Assembly (NCBI GenBank): GCA_944322775.1
Contig: CALUQA010000168.1
Location: 1-10,554, forward strand
Length of the DNA stretch: 10,554 nucleotides
Source of the DNA: an uncultured Elusimicrobiales bacterium
GTDB taxonomy: Bacteria; Elusimicrobiota; Elusimicrobia; Elusimicrobiales; Elusimicrobiaceae
Direction: 5' to 3'
How positions within the stretch are numbered: position 1 is the stretch's first letter; every line of letters begins with the position of its first letter. The translations under genes and the position numbers were made by a program. Positions 1-7,100 of the stretch are shown piece by piece. Below the pieces are notes generated by a model, which searched no databases, had not been told where the DNA came from, and was given only the letters and a program-made list of their open reading frames with translations.

Positions 1-1161
1 TTTTACCCTACGCTGACGCTGGACGCGCAAGGCTCGTGGGTGTCGGAGGTACCCTCGCTTACCATAGGGCCTATGAATATGGAGTTTGGTGACAACTGGG
101 GCTATTCCGCCGGCCCGACCGTACAATATATATTGTTTGACGCAGGCGCCCGCAGCGGCCAAAGCAAAAGCGCCCGCGCCGCCGCCAGCGCCAAAGAGCA
201 AGAAGCCGCTTTTGCCCGCAGCCAGGTGCTTTTGCAGGTGCGCCAGGCCTATTTTGCCGTGCAGAACGATTTGGAACAGCTCTACTTTTTAAACGGTCAG
301 CTGGGTGTGGCACGCAAACAGTTGCAGGACGTGCAGTCCTCTTTCAAGGCCGGGGCCAAAAGCCGCTTGGACGTATATATGGCCCAAAAGCAGGTTTCGC
401 AGGCACAGGCAGACATTGCCGGTGCGCGCGGCGCCTTAAGCGCACACTTGCGCGAACTGTTTCGCTTAACCGGCACGGACTATGCCATAGATCCGCGCTT
501 TCCCAATGACCAGCGTTTGCAAAACAGCCAAACGGCCGGGCAAACCACCGTCTGGCTTTCCACAGACGCGCAAACCGACACCCTTAAAGCCATGGCCCCG
601 CTTGCTCAGGTTGTTTTTGACGAAAACTCCCCCCGCCTGGCCGCACTGGAAAGCATGCGCCAATATTACGATTATTTGGCAGACACGTACCGCGCCGGCC
701 TCTACCCGCGCCTGAGCGTGCAGGGCGGCGCCTATTTTGAATATCCCAACGGGCCCATTAAAGAGCATATCTTTGCCGGCAAAGCGGGGGCAGCTTTCTC
801 TTTGCCGTTGTTTGAAGGCGGCAAAAACCGCCGCCAGGCAGAAGCGCAGCGCCATTCCGCCCGCGCCGCACAGTATAAAAAGCAGGACGCCGCGCAAACC
901 CTGCAAAAACTTTTTTACAGCGCACAAGACGGACTGTATGCCCTGTCCGTGCAGGAAGAATTTGTGCGCCAAATGGTAAGCGACGCCCAAAAAACGGCCG
1001 AGCTGACCTATCAGGCCTATTTGGCCGGGGCGGCCACCTTTTTTGACGTGGACAGAGCCAATTTGGAACATCTTAAAAGCCAGCTGGCCTTGGCGGATTT
1101 GCACGCCAAACAGCTAAATAATTTAGCCGTATTGGGCAGTTTGGGTAAGGAGAACTTATGA
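1..1161 (+). CDS. TolC-family outer membrane efflux protein (5' truncated)
   Basis: Outer-membrane channel component of a tripartite exporter; TolC-family trimers form a beta-barrel in the outer membrane and a long alpha-helical tunnel in the periplasm. The frame is open from the first base, and residues FYPTLTLDAQGSW before the first possible GTG start (position 40) look like the usual mature N-terminal region. The true start and signal peptide therefore lie upstream, and 386 residues are visible. The two internally repeated halves of the family can be seen: the motif LFDAGARSG in the first half (about residues 45-53) and LFEGGKNRR in the second (about residues 268-276). Each is followed by long Ala/Gln/Lys-rich amphipathic helices. 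The gene ends in TGA overlapping the ATG of the adaptor gene (ATGA), so the two are translationally coupled. The channel's pairing with this pump is inferred from the operon. Family assignment is confident; the substrate is unknown. Confidence 0.9.
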   Translation, partial: FYPTLTLDAQGSWVSEVPSLTIGPMNMEFGDNWGYSAGPTVQYILFDAGARSGQSKSARAAASAKEQEAAFARSQVLLQVRQAYFAVQNDLEQLYFLNGQLGVARKQLQDVQSSFKAGAKSRLDVYMAQKQVSQAQADIAGARGALSAHLRELFRLTGTDYAIDPRFPNDQRLQNSQTAGQTTVWLSTDAQTDTLKAMAPLAQVVFDENSPRLAALESMRQYYDYLADTYRAGLYPRLSVQGGAYFEYPNGPIKEHIFAGKAGAAFSLPLFEGGKNRRQAEAQRHSARAAQYKKQDAAQTLQKLFYSAQDGLYALSVQEEFVRQMVSDAQKTAELTYQAYLAGAATFFDVDRANLEHLKSQLALADLHAKQLNNLAVLGSLGKENL

Positions 1162-1883
1162 AAAAAACCATTCTTATTTCTATTGTCGTTTTGGCCGTGC
1201 TGGTGTTGGCGGCGCTGGCGTTTTTCCGCCATACGCCGTTTCATTACAGCGGGGTGGTGGAAGCGGTGGAAATCGGCGTACCCAGCCGCTTAAACGACAC
1301 CATTGCCGAGCTGTTTATAGAAGAAGGCTCCCCCGTCACACAAGGCCAAACGCTGGCCCGTTTGGAATGTGCCGACACGGACCTGAAAGCCAAAATAGCC
1401 GAAACGGAGTTTAAACGCGCCGCGCAGCTGCTTAAGACCACGGCTGGCTCGCGCGAGAATTACGACCTTAAAAAACACCAGTTTGACCAAGCCGCCCTGC
1501 AAAAAAGCTGGTGCGAAATAAAAAGCCCCATTGACGGCAAAGTGCTGTATAAATTTTATGAACCCGGCGAGTTTATTGCCGCCGGACGCAAACTGGCCAC
1601 CGTGGCCGACTTGCGTGAAATGGACGTGTGGATTTATGTGCCGCACGACGAGCTGGCCCGCCTGTCCGTAGGACAGAAAATAACGGGACTTTTGCCCGAA
1701 ACCAACCAACGTTTTGAAGGCAAAATTATGTCCATTAACGACGAGGCCGAGTTTACGCCCAAAAACGTGCAAACCCGCAAAGAGCGCACGCGGCTGGTGT
1801 ATGGCGTAAAAACGCGCTTTAAAAACGACGAGCGCCAAACGCTTAAACCCGGCATGACGCTGGAAGCAGAGTTTGCAAAATAG
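1158..1883 (+). CDS. HlyD/YbhG-type periplasmic adaptor with very short alpha-hairpin
   Basis: Membrane fusion protein linking the inner-membrane ABC pump to the TolC channel. Residues about 4-22 are a hydrophobic N-terminal anchor after MKK. The first lipoyl half is residues about 32-70 (VVEAVEIGVPSRL to GQTLARLE) and the second about 118-150 (IKSPIDGKVL to GRKLATVADL). These are followed by a beta-barrel domain ending in LKPGMTLEAEF. The helical hairpin between the lipoyl halves covers only about residues 73-117. The protein is 241 residues, whereas E. coli YbhG, as I recall it, is about 330. The start is supported by AAGGAG at 1147-1152, five bases before the ATG. It overlaps the tolC-like gene by four bases and is followed after eight bases by the first ATPase, whose Shine-Dalgarno overlaps this stop codon. 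The family call is confident; how such a short hairpin reaches TolC is open. Confidence 0.9.
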   Translation: MKKTILISIVVLAVLVLAALAFFRHTPFHYSGVVEAVEIGVPSRLNDTIAELFIEEGSPVTQGQTLARLECADTDLKAKIAETEFKRAAQLLKTTAGSRENYDLKKHQFDQAALQKSWCEIKSPIDGKVLYKFYEPGEFIAAGRKLATVADLREMDVWIYVPHDELARLSVGQKITGLLPETNQRFEGKIMSINDEAEFTPKNVQTRKERTRLVYGVKTRFKNDERQTLKPGMTLEAEFAK

Positions 1884-2425
1884 GGGGCCCTATGGGCGCG
1901 CAAGTTTCGGTGCAAAACCTCAGCAAAAAGATGGGACACGTGCAAGCCTTGCAGCAGGTTACCACCCTGTTTGAAGGCGGACGCGTGCACGGCATTATCG
2001 GCCCAAACGGCGCAGGCAAAACCACCCTGCTGCGCCTGCTGGCCGGCCTTTTGCACCCCGACGGCGGCAGCATAGACTATCTTATTAACAGGCAACCCTA
2101 CACCCGCGCACAAATAAAAGCAGCCACGGGCTACTTTCCGCAGGAGCCCAGTTTATACCCCGATTTAAGCTGCATGGAACATTTGGAGTTTTTCCGCGAT
2201 TTGTACGGCCTGCCGGAGGCGGACTTTCGGCCGCGGGCCCAAGAATTGCTTGCCGCCACGGGCATGAGCCCGTTTGCGGGCAGGCCGGCAGGCAAACTTT
2301 CCGGCGGCATGTATAAAAAACTGGGGCTGATGTGCGTGCTGTTAAACCGCCCTTCGCTGTTGTTGTTGGACGAGCCGACCGTGGGCGTGGACCCGGTCAG
2401 CCGCCAAGAACTGTGGGATTTGGTG

Positions 2426-2428
2426 TAG
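2426..2428 (+). other. In-frame amber codon inside the first ABC ATPase
   Basis: This TAG follows ELWDLV and precedes GFAGQNMTVIV. It sits in the helix after the D-loop, where family members carry an ordinary helical residue. No insertion or deletion accompanies it: the frame on both sides is the same and both sides match the ABC fold. A restart at ATG 2447 (MTVIVSTSYMDEA) is possible, but it has only a weak G-rich sequence upstream and would yield a 55-residue C-terminal piece. Confidence 0.9.
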
Positions 2429-2446
2429 GGCTTTGCGGGGCAAAAC

Positions 2447-2614
2447 ATGACCGTCATTGTCAGCACCTCTTATATGGACGAAGCCCAGCGCTGCGCCAAA
2501 GTGCACGTGCTGGACGCCGGCAAGCTGTTAGACGCCGGCACACCCAAAGATTTAATGGCCAAATGGCATGTGCGCAATTTTGCCGATATCTTTTTGCAGG
2601 GGAGCCAAAAATGA
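2447..2614 (+). other. Possible restart ORF for the C-terminal part of the interrupted ATPase
   Basis: If translation reinitiates after the amber codon, ATG 2447 would give 55 residues. These contain the beta-strand before the H-loop, the STSYMDEA segment, and the closing LDAGKLLDAGTP hairpin and DLMAKW helix. Such a fragment cannot fold as an ATPase on its own. It is listed because it is the other half of the broken gene and because its TGA at 2612-2614 keeps the 4-base coupling to the next gene. Whether it is translated separately is not shown by the sequence. Confidence 0.3.
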
Positions 2615-3555
2615 ACACACAGGAAATTATCCGCGTGGAACACTTGGTGGTGGCGTTTGGCTCTTTTAAGGCCGTAAACGACATTTCTTTTACCGTGCGC
2701 CGCGGCGAAATATTCGGCTTTTTGGGGGCCAACGGCGCCGGCAAAACCACCACCATTCGCACGCTGTGCGGCATTTTAAACGCCACTTCGGGCCAAGTGT
2801 GGGTGGACGGCCACAACGTGGCGCACGATACGGCCGTGCTAAAGCCGCACATGGGCTATATGTCGCAAAAATTTACGCTCTACCCCGATTTGACCGTGCG
2901 CGAAAATATAGACTTTGCCGGCAGCCTGCACAATATGAGCCGCCAACGCATTGAACAGCGCGCCAAACTGCTTTTTGACTTTATCGGCATGGATCAACTG
3001 CCGCGCGGGCCGGTGCGCAGCCTTTCGGGCGGAGTAAAACAAATGATAGCCCTGGCCGCGGCTATTTTGCACGACCCGGAAATTATTTTTTTGGACGAAC
3101 CGACCGCAGGCACTTCCCCCCAAACGCGGCGCACGTTTTGGCGGCTGATTGAACGCCTGGCCCAAAAAGGCAAAACCGTGTTTGTCACCACCCATTATAT
3201 GGACGAAGCCGAAAACTGCCACCGCATTGTGCTGATGGAAAAGGGCAAAATTTTGGCGTTGGATACCCCGCAAGGGCTTAAAAAAGACTATTTCCCGCAC
3301 GGCATTTTTGAACTGACGTTCAAACAACCGCTGCAGCGCCAAACGGCCGCAGAAATAAAACGCCTGGGGCTGGGCAATGCCTCCGCCTTTGCAGACACCC
3401 TGCGCCTGAGCACGCCCGAGCCGGAAGGCTTTAAACGCTTTGCCATGCAGCACGCCGACGTTTTTGATTATGCCGCCGTGTCTGCCACGCTGGAAGACGT
3501 GTTTTTAAAGGCCGTATCCGGCGCAAATGCCGCCAAAACAGGGGGCGCGTTATGA
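2611..3555 (+). CDS. ABC transporter ATPase, YbhF C-half type
   Basis: Second ATPase of the exporter, 314 residues, hydrolysing ATP for the two permeases that follow. It shows Walker A GANGAGKT (39-46), Q-loop Gln86 in YMSQKFTLYPDL, signature LSGGV (138-142), Walker B EIIFLDE (157-163) and H-loop His195 in TTHYMDEAE. The D-loop reads AGTSP instead of the usual GVDP, so the conserved Asp is Ser169. A C-terminal extension of about 90 residues after TPQGLKK is typical of drug/antibiotic-export (YbhF/CcmA-like) ATPases and ends ATLEDVFL. The start at 2611 is chosen because AGGGGAG at 2598-2604 sits six bases upstream, the fold begins directly there, and it overlaps the preceding stop as ATGA. An upstream start at 2332 would read the preceding ATPase gene out of frame. 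It overlaps the next gene by four bases. Confidence 0.93.
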   Translation: MNTQEIIRVEHLVVAFGSFKAVNDISFTVRRGEIFGFLGANGAGKTTTIRTLCGILNATSGQVWVDGHNVAHDTAVLKPHMGYMSQKFTLYPDLTVRENIDFAGSLHNMSRQRIEQRAKLLFDFIGMDQLPRGPVRSLSGGVKQMIALAAAILHDPEIIFLDEPTAGTSPQTRRTFWRLIERLAQKGKTVFVTTHYMDEAENCHRIVLMEKGKILALDTPQGLKKDYFPHGIFELTFKQPLQRQTAAEIKRLGLGNASAFADTLRLSTPEPEGFKRFAMQHADVFDYAAVSATLEDVFLKAVSGANAAKTGGAL

Positions 3556-4691
3556 AGCTTTTTTTACGCCGTGTTTTTTCCGTAGCGGCCAAAGAAGCCA
3601 AGCATATCCGCCGCGACCCGTTCACCTTGGCGGTGGCGCTGATATTGCCCTTGGTATTCGTGGGATTTTTCGGTTTTATTATTGACCTGGATTATAAACA
3701 CATGCCTCTGCAAGTGCGCGACAATGACCAGTCTTTTTATTCGCGCCGTGTTTTGCAGCAGGCGGGTGCCAGCGGATATTTTGACTTAAAACCCGTCCAC
3801 ACCCCCGCCCAGGCAGACCAAAAAGTGTTTGACAACGACACCAAGGCCCTGCTTATTATTGACGCGGACTTTGCCAAAGCCGTCGTGCGCGCCCAGCCCG
3901 GCAAACCCGCCAAAGCACAGCTGCTTTTGGACGGAAGCGACAACACCCAGGCCGCCATGATGAGCAGTTACATGCAGGGCATTGTGCAAGCGGCGCAGGC
4001 GGAGTTTTTGGCCAAAGAAAACGCCCCGGCCGACCCGTCTGCCGCGCAAGCGTTGCGCACACGTTTTTTGTTCAACCCCGAGCTTAACAGCCGCTGGTTT
4101 ATTGTGCCGGCCTTAAGCACCATTATTATTGGTTTTTTGGCCATTATTTTAACCGCCCTCACCGTGGCCAAAGAGTGGGAAAACGGCTCTATGGAGCTGC
4201 TGCTTTCCACCCCGGCCCGCCCTTCGGAAATTGTGCTGGGCAAACTGCTGCCTTATTGCGCGCTGACGTTTTTTGACGTAATGCTGGTGTTTGTGCTGGC
4301 GCTTTTGGTGTTTAAAATTCCGTTTTTGGGCAGCTTCCCGCTCTATTTGGCGGCCTGCGCCATTTACATCACGGGGGCGGCGGCGCTGGGGCTTTTAATC
4401 TCGGTGCTCACGCGCCAGCAGCAGGCGGCCATTCAGTTCGGCTTTGCCATAGGGCTGCTGCCTTCGTTTATTTTTTCGGGCTTTATTTTCCCGATAGAAA
4501 ACATGCCGCTCTTCTTTCGGTATTTGACGGCGCTTTTTCCGCAGCGGTGGTTTTTAAGCATCAGCCGCAGCGTATTTTTAAGCGAGGCCGGCCTGAGCGC
4601 CTTAGCCGGGCCCATGACGGCCATTACGCTTTTTGCACTGGCCATGGTGTTGCTGGCGGTAAAAAACTTTAAAACGGACGTGGAACCATGA
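3552..4691 (+). CDS. ABC-2 type permease, YbhS-like
   Basis: Inner-membrane permease subunit of 379 residues, close to the usual length of YbhS/YbhR. The N-terminus carries the amphipathic KEAKHIRRDPFTL segment and one membrane span (about 25-46). A periplasmic domain of about 130 residues follows. From about residue 180 there are five further hydrophobic spans (for example FIVPALSTIIIGFLAIIL and LTFFDVMLVFVLALLVF). Between the second and third spans lies the ABC-2 cytoplasmic signature KEWENGSMELLLSTP and GKLLPY. The start has AGGGGG at 3540-3545, six bases upstream, and overlaps the ATPase stop as ATGA. The gene ends in another ATGA overlap with the sister permease. The two permeases presumably form a heterodimer. 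Polyspecific drug or lipophilic-compound export is known for YbhFSR; the substrate here cannot be read from sequence. Confidence 0.92.
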   Translation: MKLFLRRVFSVAAKEAKHIRRDPFTLAVALILPLVFVGFFGFIIDLDYKHMPLQVRDNDQSFYSRRVLQQAGASGYFDLKPVHTPAQADQKVFDNDTKALLIIDADFAKAVVRAQPGKPAKAQLLLDGSDNTQAAMMSSYMQGIVQAAQAEFLAKENAPADPSAAQALRTRFLFNPELNSRWFIVPALSTIIIGFLAIILTALTVAKEWENGSMELLLSTPARPSEIVLGKLLPYCALTFFDVMLVFVLALLVFKIPFLGSFPLYLAACAIYITGAAALGLLISVLTRQQQAAIQFGFAIGLLPSFIFSGFIFPIENMPLFFRYLTALFPQRWFLSISRSVFLSEAGLSALAGPMTAITLFALAMVLLAVKNFKTDVEP

Positions 4692-5806
4692 AAATACACA
4701 TGCGCACGCTGGCGGGATTTATCCGCAAAGAATTTATACAAATCTTCCGCGACCCGAAGATGTTGGTGGCGCTGTTTTTTATTCCGCTTATGCAGCTGAT
4801 TATGTTTGGCCTGGCGCTGACAAGCGAAGTAAAAAACATAGAGCTGGCCGTCATTTCGCGCCCGTCGGCCCTGGCGAGAGAAGTGCAAACGCGCGCGCTG
4901 GCTTCGGGCTGGTTTAAAAATGTGCAGGGCATAGACCCGCAAAACATTACCGACCCTTCCCAACTGCTTACCCGCCGCCAGGCCGAAGCGGTGCTGGTGG
5001 CACCGGCCGAAGGGCTAGAAGCCGCCCTGGAGCGCGGCGACAAGCCCGTGCAAATTTTGGTCAATGCCATCAATGCCCAGCGCGCCCAACAGGTAGACAC
5101 GTATATCCGCCAAATTTTGGCCCGCACGGCCGCCGCGCACGGATACAATCTGTCCGGCCCGGGACTGATACAGCTGGACACGCGCGTACTATTCAACCAT
5201 TATATGGACACGACGGACTTTATGGTGCCGGCTTTGCTGGTAATGTCTTCTTTTATCGTATTGTTGATTGTGTGCAGCATGTCTATCACCAAAGAAAAAG
5301 AAACGGGCACCATGGAAAAGCTGATTGCCTCCCCCGTTTCCACGGCTGAAATTCTGCTGGGCAAAACCCTGCCTTACTTTATTTTGGGGCTGGCCATTAT
5401 CGGGGCCATGCTGGCGGTGGGCATTTGGGGCTTTTCCGTGGCGTGGCGGGGCTCGGTGCTGCAGTTGTTTATTAATGCGGTTATTTTGATTTCCTGCGCG
5501 CTTTCGGTGGCCACGCTGCTAAGCACGGTGACGCACACCCAACAGCAGGCCATGATGGGCGGCGTGCTTATTTTGCTGCCGGCCATTTTGCTTTCGGGCG
5601 TGTTCTTTCCGGTGGCGAATATTCCGGCGGTGTTCCGCTGGGCCTGTTATGTAAACCCCATGATGTACGCCACGGCCAACTTTAGAAACGTCATTTTAAA
5701 AGGCGGCGATTGGAGCCTTTTTTGGCAATATGCCGCCATTGCCGCAGGCCTGGCGCTGCTGCTGGCGTTGGCCGCTTACAAAAACTTTAAAGAAAAATTA
5801 AATTGA
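4688..5806 (+). CDS. ABC-2 type permease, YbhR-like
   Basis: Partner permease of 372 residues with the same plan as its neighbour. It starts with FIRKEFIQIFRDPKML and a first span (about 27-45, ending IMFGLAL). A periplasmic domain with two Arg/Ala-rich helices follows. From about residue 178 there are five spans, including LLVMSSFIVLLIVCSM and the cluster MMGGVLILLPAILLSGVFF. The ABC-2 motif KEKETGTMEKLIASP and GKTLPYF lies between spans two and three. Its Shine-Dalgarno is weak (only GGA at 4682-4684), so initiation probably depends on the four-base ATGA overlap with the upstream permease. It is the last gene of the export operon; an AT-richer gap follows. Confidence 0.92.
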   Translation: MKIHMRTLAGFIRKEFIQIFRDPKMLVALFFIPLMQLIMFGLALTSEVKNIELAVISRPSALAREVQTRALASGWFKNVQGIDPQNITDPSQLLTRRQAEAVLVAPAEGLEAALERGDKPVQILVNAINAQRAQQVDTYIRQILARTAAAHGYNLSGPGLIQLDTRVLFNHYMDTTDFMVPALLVMSSFIVLLIVCSMSITKEKETGTMEKLIASPVSTAEILLGKTLPYFILGLAIIGAMLAVGIWGFSVAWRGSVLQLFINAVILISCALSVATLLSTVTHTQQQAMMGGVLILLPAILLSGVFFPVANIPAVFRWACYVNPMMYATANFRNVILKGGDWSLFWQYAAIAAGLALLLALAAYKNFKEKLN

Positions 5807-5873
5807 CCCCCTGTCCTCACAAGGAAAGCCGGTAAATTTAGTACAAAGACATAATTGCCAAAGTGGGGCTAAT

Positions 5874-5903
5874 TTGCAATAATTTAAAAAATAAAAACAT
5901 ATT
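5874..5903 (+). promoter_or_regulatory. Promoter-like elements upstream of the glycosyltransferase
   Basis: TTGCAA (5874-5879) is separated by 18 bases from CATATT (5898-5903), a 4-of-6 match to the sigma-70 -10 consensus, in an A/T-rich spacer. The same TTG-type -35, 18-base spacer and CATATT arrangement occurs before rfbA. Both elements are degenerate, and chance occurrence in AT-rich DNA is quite possible. Confidence 0.25.
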
Positions 5904-5924
5904 CAGATATCTGTTGCTAGAAGG

Positions 5925-5955
5925 GCCGAAAGAAGGATCCTTTTTTATTTTTGGC
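5925..5955 (+). terminator. Possible weak intrinsic terminator after the export operon
   Basis: The palindrome AAGGATCCTT at 5934-5943 runs into a T-rich tract (TTTTTTATTTTT). It is flanked by GCC and GGC, which could lengthen the stem with A-U and G-U pairs. The stem is weak, so this is only a candidate. It lies just upstream of the glycosyltransferase start and would also have to be passed by any transcript starting at the promoter-like site at 5874. Confidence 0.25.
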
Positions 5956-5986
5956 AATCATAAATATGGCATTTTGTGGAGATAGT

Positions 5987-6970
5987 ATGTTGTTGCATAC
6001 CCCAAAAATCAGCGTCTTAATTCCGGTATATAATGCCGAGCGTTTTTTGGCTGAATGTTTAGACAGCGTACTGGCGCAAACATATGGCGATTTTGAAATT
6101 ATTTGCGCCGACGATGCCTCTACAGATAACAGCTTAAACATGCTGCGGCAATATGCCAGCAGAGACAACCGCGTACACATTCTTCACAATGCCCGCAATG
6201 CCGGCACCGCTTTAACACGTAATCTTTTGTTGCAAAAAGCTTCGGGGCAATATATAGCCTTTATTGACGCCGATGATTTTATACTGCCCACCTATTTGGA
6301 ACATTTATACAATACAGCACAAAATACAAATGCCGATATTGTACGCTCTTTGTATACTCTTTTTAATATTACGGACCATTCACAAATCCCGTGTGAAAAA
6401 AAATATAAGGAATTTTTACACCCTGTACCGGATAATTCCCCCAAACAACGTCTGCAAGCCGCTTTAGACGACTCTCAGGTATGGCTAAAACTGATTAAGA
6501 CCTCTCTCATTAGAGAGCATGATATTTCTTTTTTGCCGCATCAGTCAGCTGAGGATATTTCTTTTGAAATTTTACTTTATCAATATGCTTCTAAAATTGT
6601 TTTTACAGACCAGCACTTGTATTTCTACCGCGCCGGAAATTTGAAGACTTCTTCTTCCAATAAGGACTCGTTGGCTGTGGGCATATTGAGCAATATGATT
6701 TTTCTGTGTCAAAATTTGCCTAAAAGACATTTGACACAGACCGATTTATACAACAGCATAGTTAAACTTACGTTTCATGCCATACGAAGAATGAGAAAAT
6801 TTTCTTCTGTGTGCTCCGGCTGCAGTTTATGCCGACAGGGCTTTATAGCCATTCAGCAGCATTTGCAATATTGCACAAGGTGGAATCGTTTTAAATACAC
6901 CTGTTCATGCCGTCTGGCGGAACATTTGCCCGATAAAATGTTACCCTATTTAGCTTATTGGATTAGGTAA
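5987..6970 (+). CDS. Family 2 glycosyltransferase (GT-A fold)
   Basis: Transfers a sugar from a nucleotide-sugar donor, probably during assembly of a surface glycan. The N-terminus is classic GT2: ISVLIPVYN (8-16), the nucleotide-binding DDAS (42-45) in CADDASTDNS, NAGTALTRN, and the metal-binding DADD (94-97). The start at 5987 is preferred because GGAG at 5978-5981 sits five bases upstream and the fold begins directly after. A TTG at 5951 in the same frame has no good ribosome site. The length of 327 residues is usual for the family. The C-terminal fifth is odd, with Cys at 276, 279, 282, 296, 306 and 308 (CxxCxxC then CxC). The gene is clearly AT-richer than the export operon: bases 6301-6360 contain 19 G/C of 60, against 36 of 60 at 3901-3960. 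It stands alone, in the same direction as the rhamnose operon. Acceptor and donor are unknown. Confidence 0.88.
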   Translation: MLLHTPKISVLIPVYNAERFLAECLDSVLAQTYGDFEIICADDASTDNSLNMLRQYASRDNRVHILHNARNAGTALTRNLLLQKASGQYIAFIDADDFILPTYLEHLYNTAQNTNADIVRSLYTLFNITDHSQIPCEKKYKEFLHPVPDNSPKQRLQAALDDSQVWLKLIKTSLIREHDISFLPHQSAEDISFEILLYQYASKIVFTDQHLYFYRAGNLKTSSSNKDSLAVGILSNMIFLCQNLPKRHLTQTDLYNSIVKLTFHAIRRMRKFSSVCSGCSLCRQGFIAIQQHLQYCTRWNRFKYTCSCRLAEHLPDKMLPYLAYWIR

Positions 6971-7038
6971 TATTTTTTGATAATATATATACAGTGCACA
7001 AAAGCAGAAAAGTCAATTAGCTTTATGATTGTTTAGGT

Positions 7039-7068
7039 TTGTTAATTAGCAGATATACTGAGCATATT
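7039..7068 (+). promoter_or_regulatory. Promoter-like elements upstream of rfbA
   Basis: TTGTTA (7039-7044), an 18-base spacer and CATATT (7063-7068) lie 44 bases before the rfbA start, in a 142-base gap with no gene. An alternative -10, TATACT, is at 7054-7059 (5 of 6 matches) but pairs with TTGTTT at 7029 only through a 19-base spacer. One of these probably drives the rhamnose operon. Which one cannot be decided from sequence. Confidence 0.35.
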
Positions 7069-7084
7069 TTAAAACAAGCGGTAT

Positions 7085-7100
7085 ATTAATTTAAATTAAT
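7085..7100 (+). repeat. 16-bp perfect palindrome in the rfbA leader
   Basis: ATTAATTTAAATTAAT reads identically on both strands and ends one base before the AGGAGA ribosome site (7102-7107). It could be an operator for a dimeric regulator or a small mRNA hairpin, but in such AT-rich DNA it may be coincidental. Confidence 0.4.

Larger units (their letters stand above)
1892..2614 (+). pseudogene. ABC transporter ATPase, YbhF N-half type, interrupted by in-frame TAG
   Basis: Nucleotide-binding subunit of the exporter, matching the N-terminal half of YbhF. From ATG 1892 the frame encodes Walker A GPNGAGKT (37-44), Q-loop Gln84, signature LSGGM (136-140), Walker B LLLLDE (156-161) and D-loop VGVDP (164-168). 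It then stops at TAG 2426-2428 after 178 residues. The same frame continues without any shift: GFAGQNMTVIV, then STSYMDEAQRC, then LDAGKLLDAGTPKDL. This is the normal end of the domain, reaching TGA 2612-2614, which overlaps the next gene's ATG. The total is 240 codons, typical of a full domain. TAG ends hlyD, rfbA and rfbD here, so it is a real stop codon in this genome. Either this is a recent nonsense mutation (CAG or TGG to TAG is one change), a sequencing error, or a read-through stop. The H-loop position (codon 193) is Ser, not His. Domain identity is very secure; functional status is uncertain. Confidence 0.85.

Noticed and set aside
466..1104. Long open frame on the minus strand inside the TolC-like gene
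   Set aside because: It mirrors a well-supported + strand gene and shows no recognisable domain.
2426..2428. General reassignment of TAG to an amino acid in this organism
   Set aside because: hlyD, rfbA and rfbD all end at TAG exactly where their families end, so TAG works as a stop here.
2332..2610. An upstream, longer start for the second ATPase
   Set aside because: This stretch is the first ATPase gene read in another frame; the translation is Arg/Gly-rich nonsense. The ATG at 2611 has a good ribosome site and begins the ABC fold.
2839..3453. Long minus-strand open frame inside the second ATPase
   Set aside because: It is a shadow of a conserved ATPase and has no family features of its own.
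4433..4963. Minus-strand open frame crossing the two permease genes
   Set aside because: It spans the junction of two convincing permease genes and has a composition typical of antisense shadows.
5951..5986. TTG start for the glycosyltransferase
   Set aside because: There is no ribosome site before it, while ATG 5987 has GGAG five bases upstream and leads directly into the GT2 fold.
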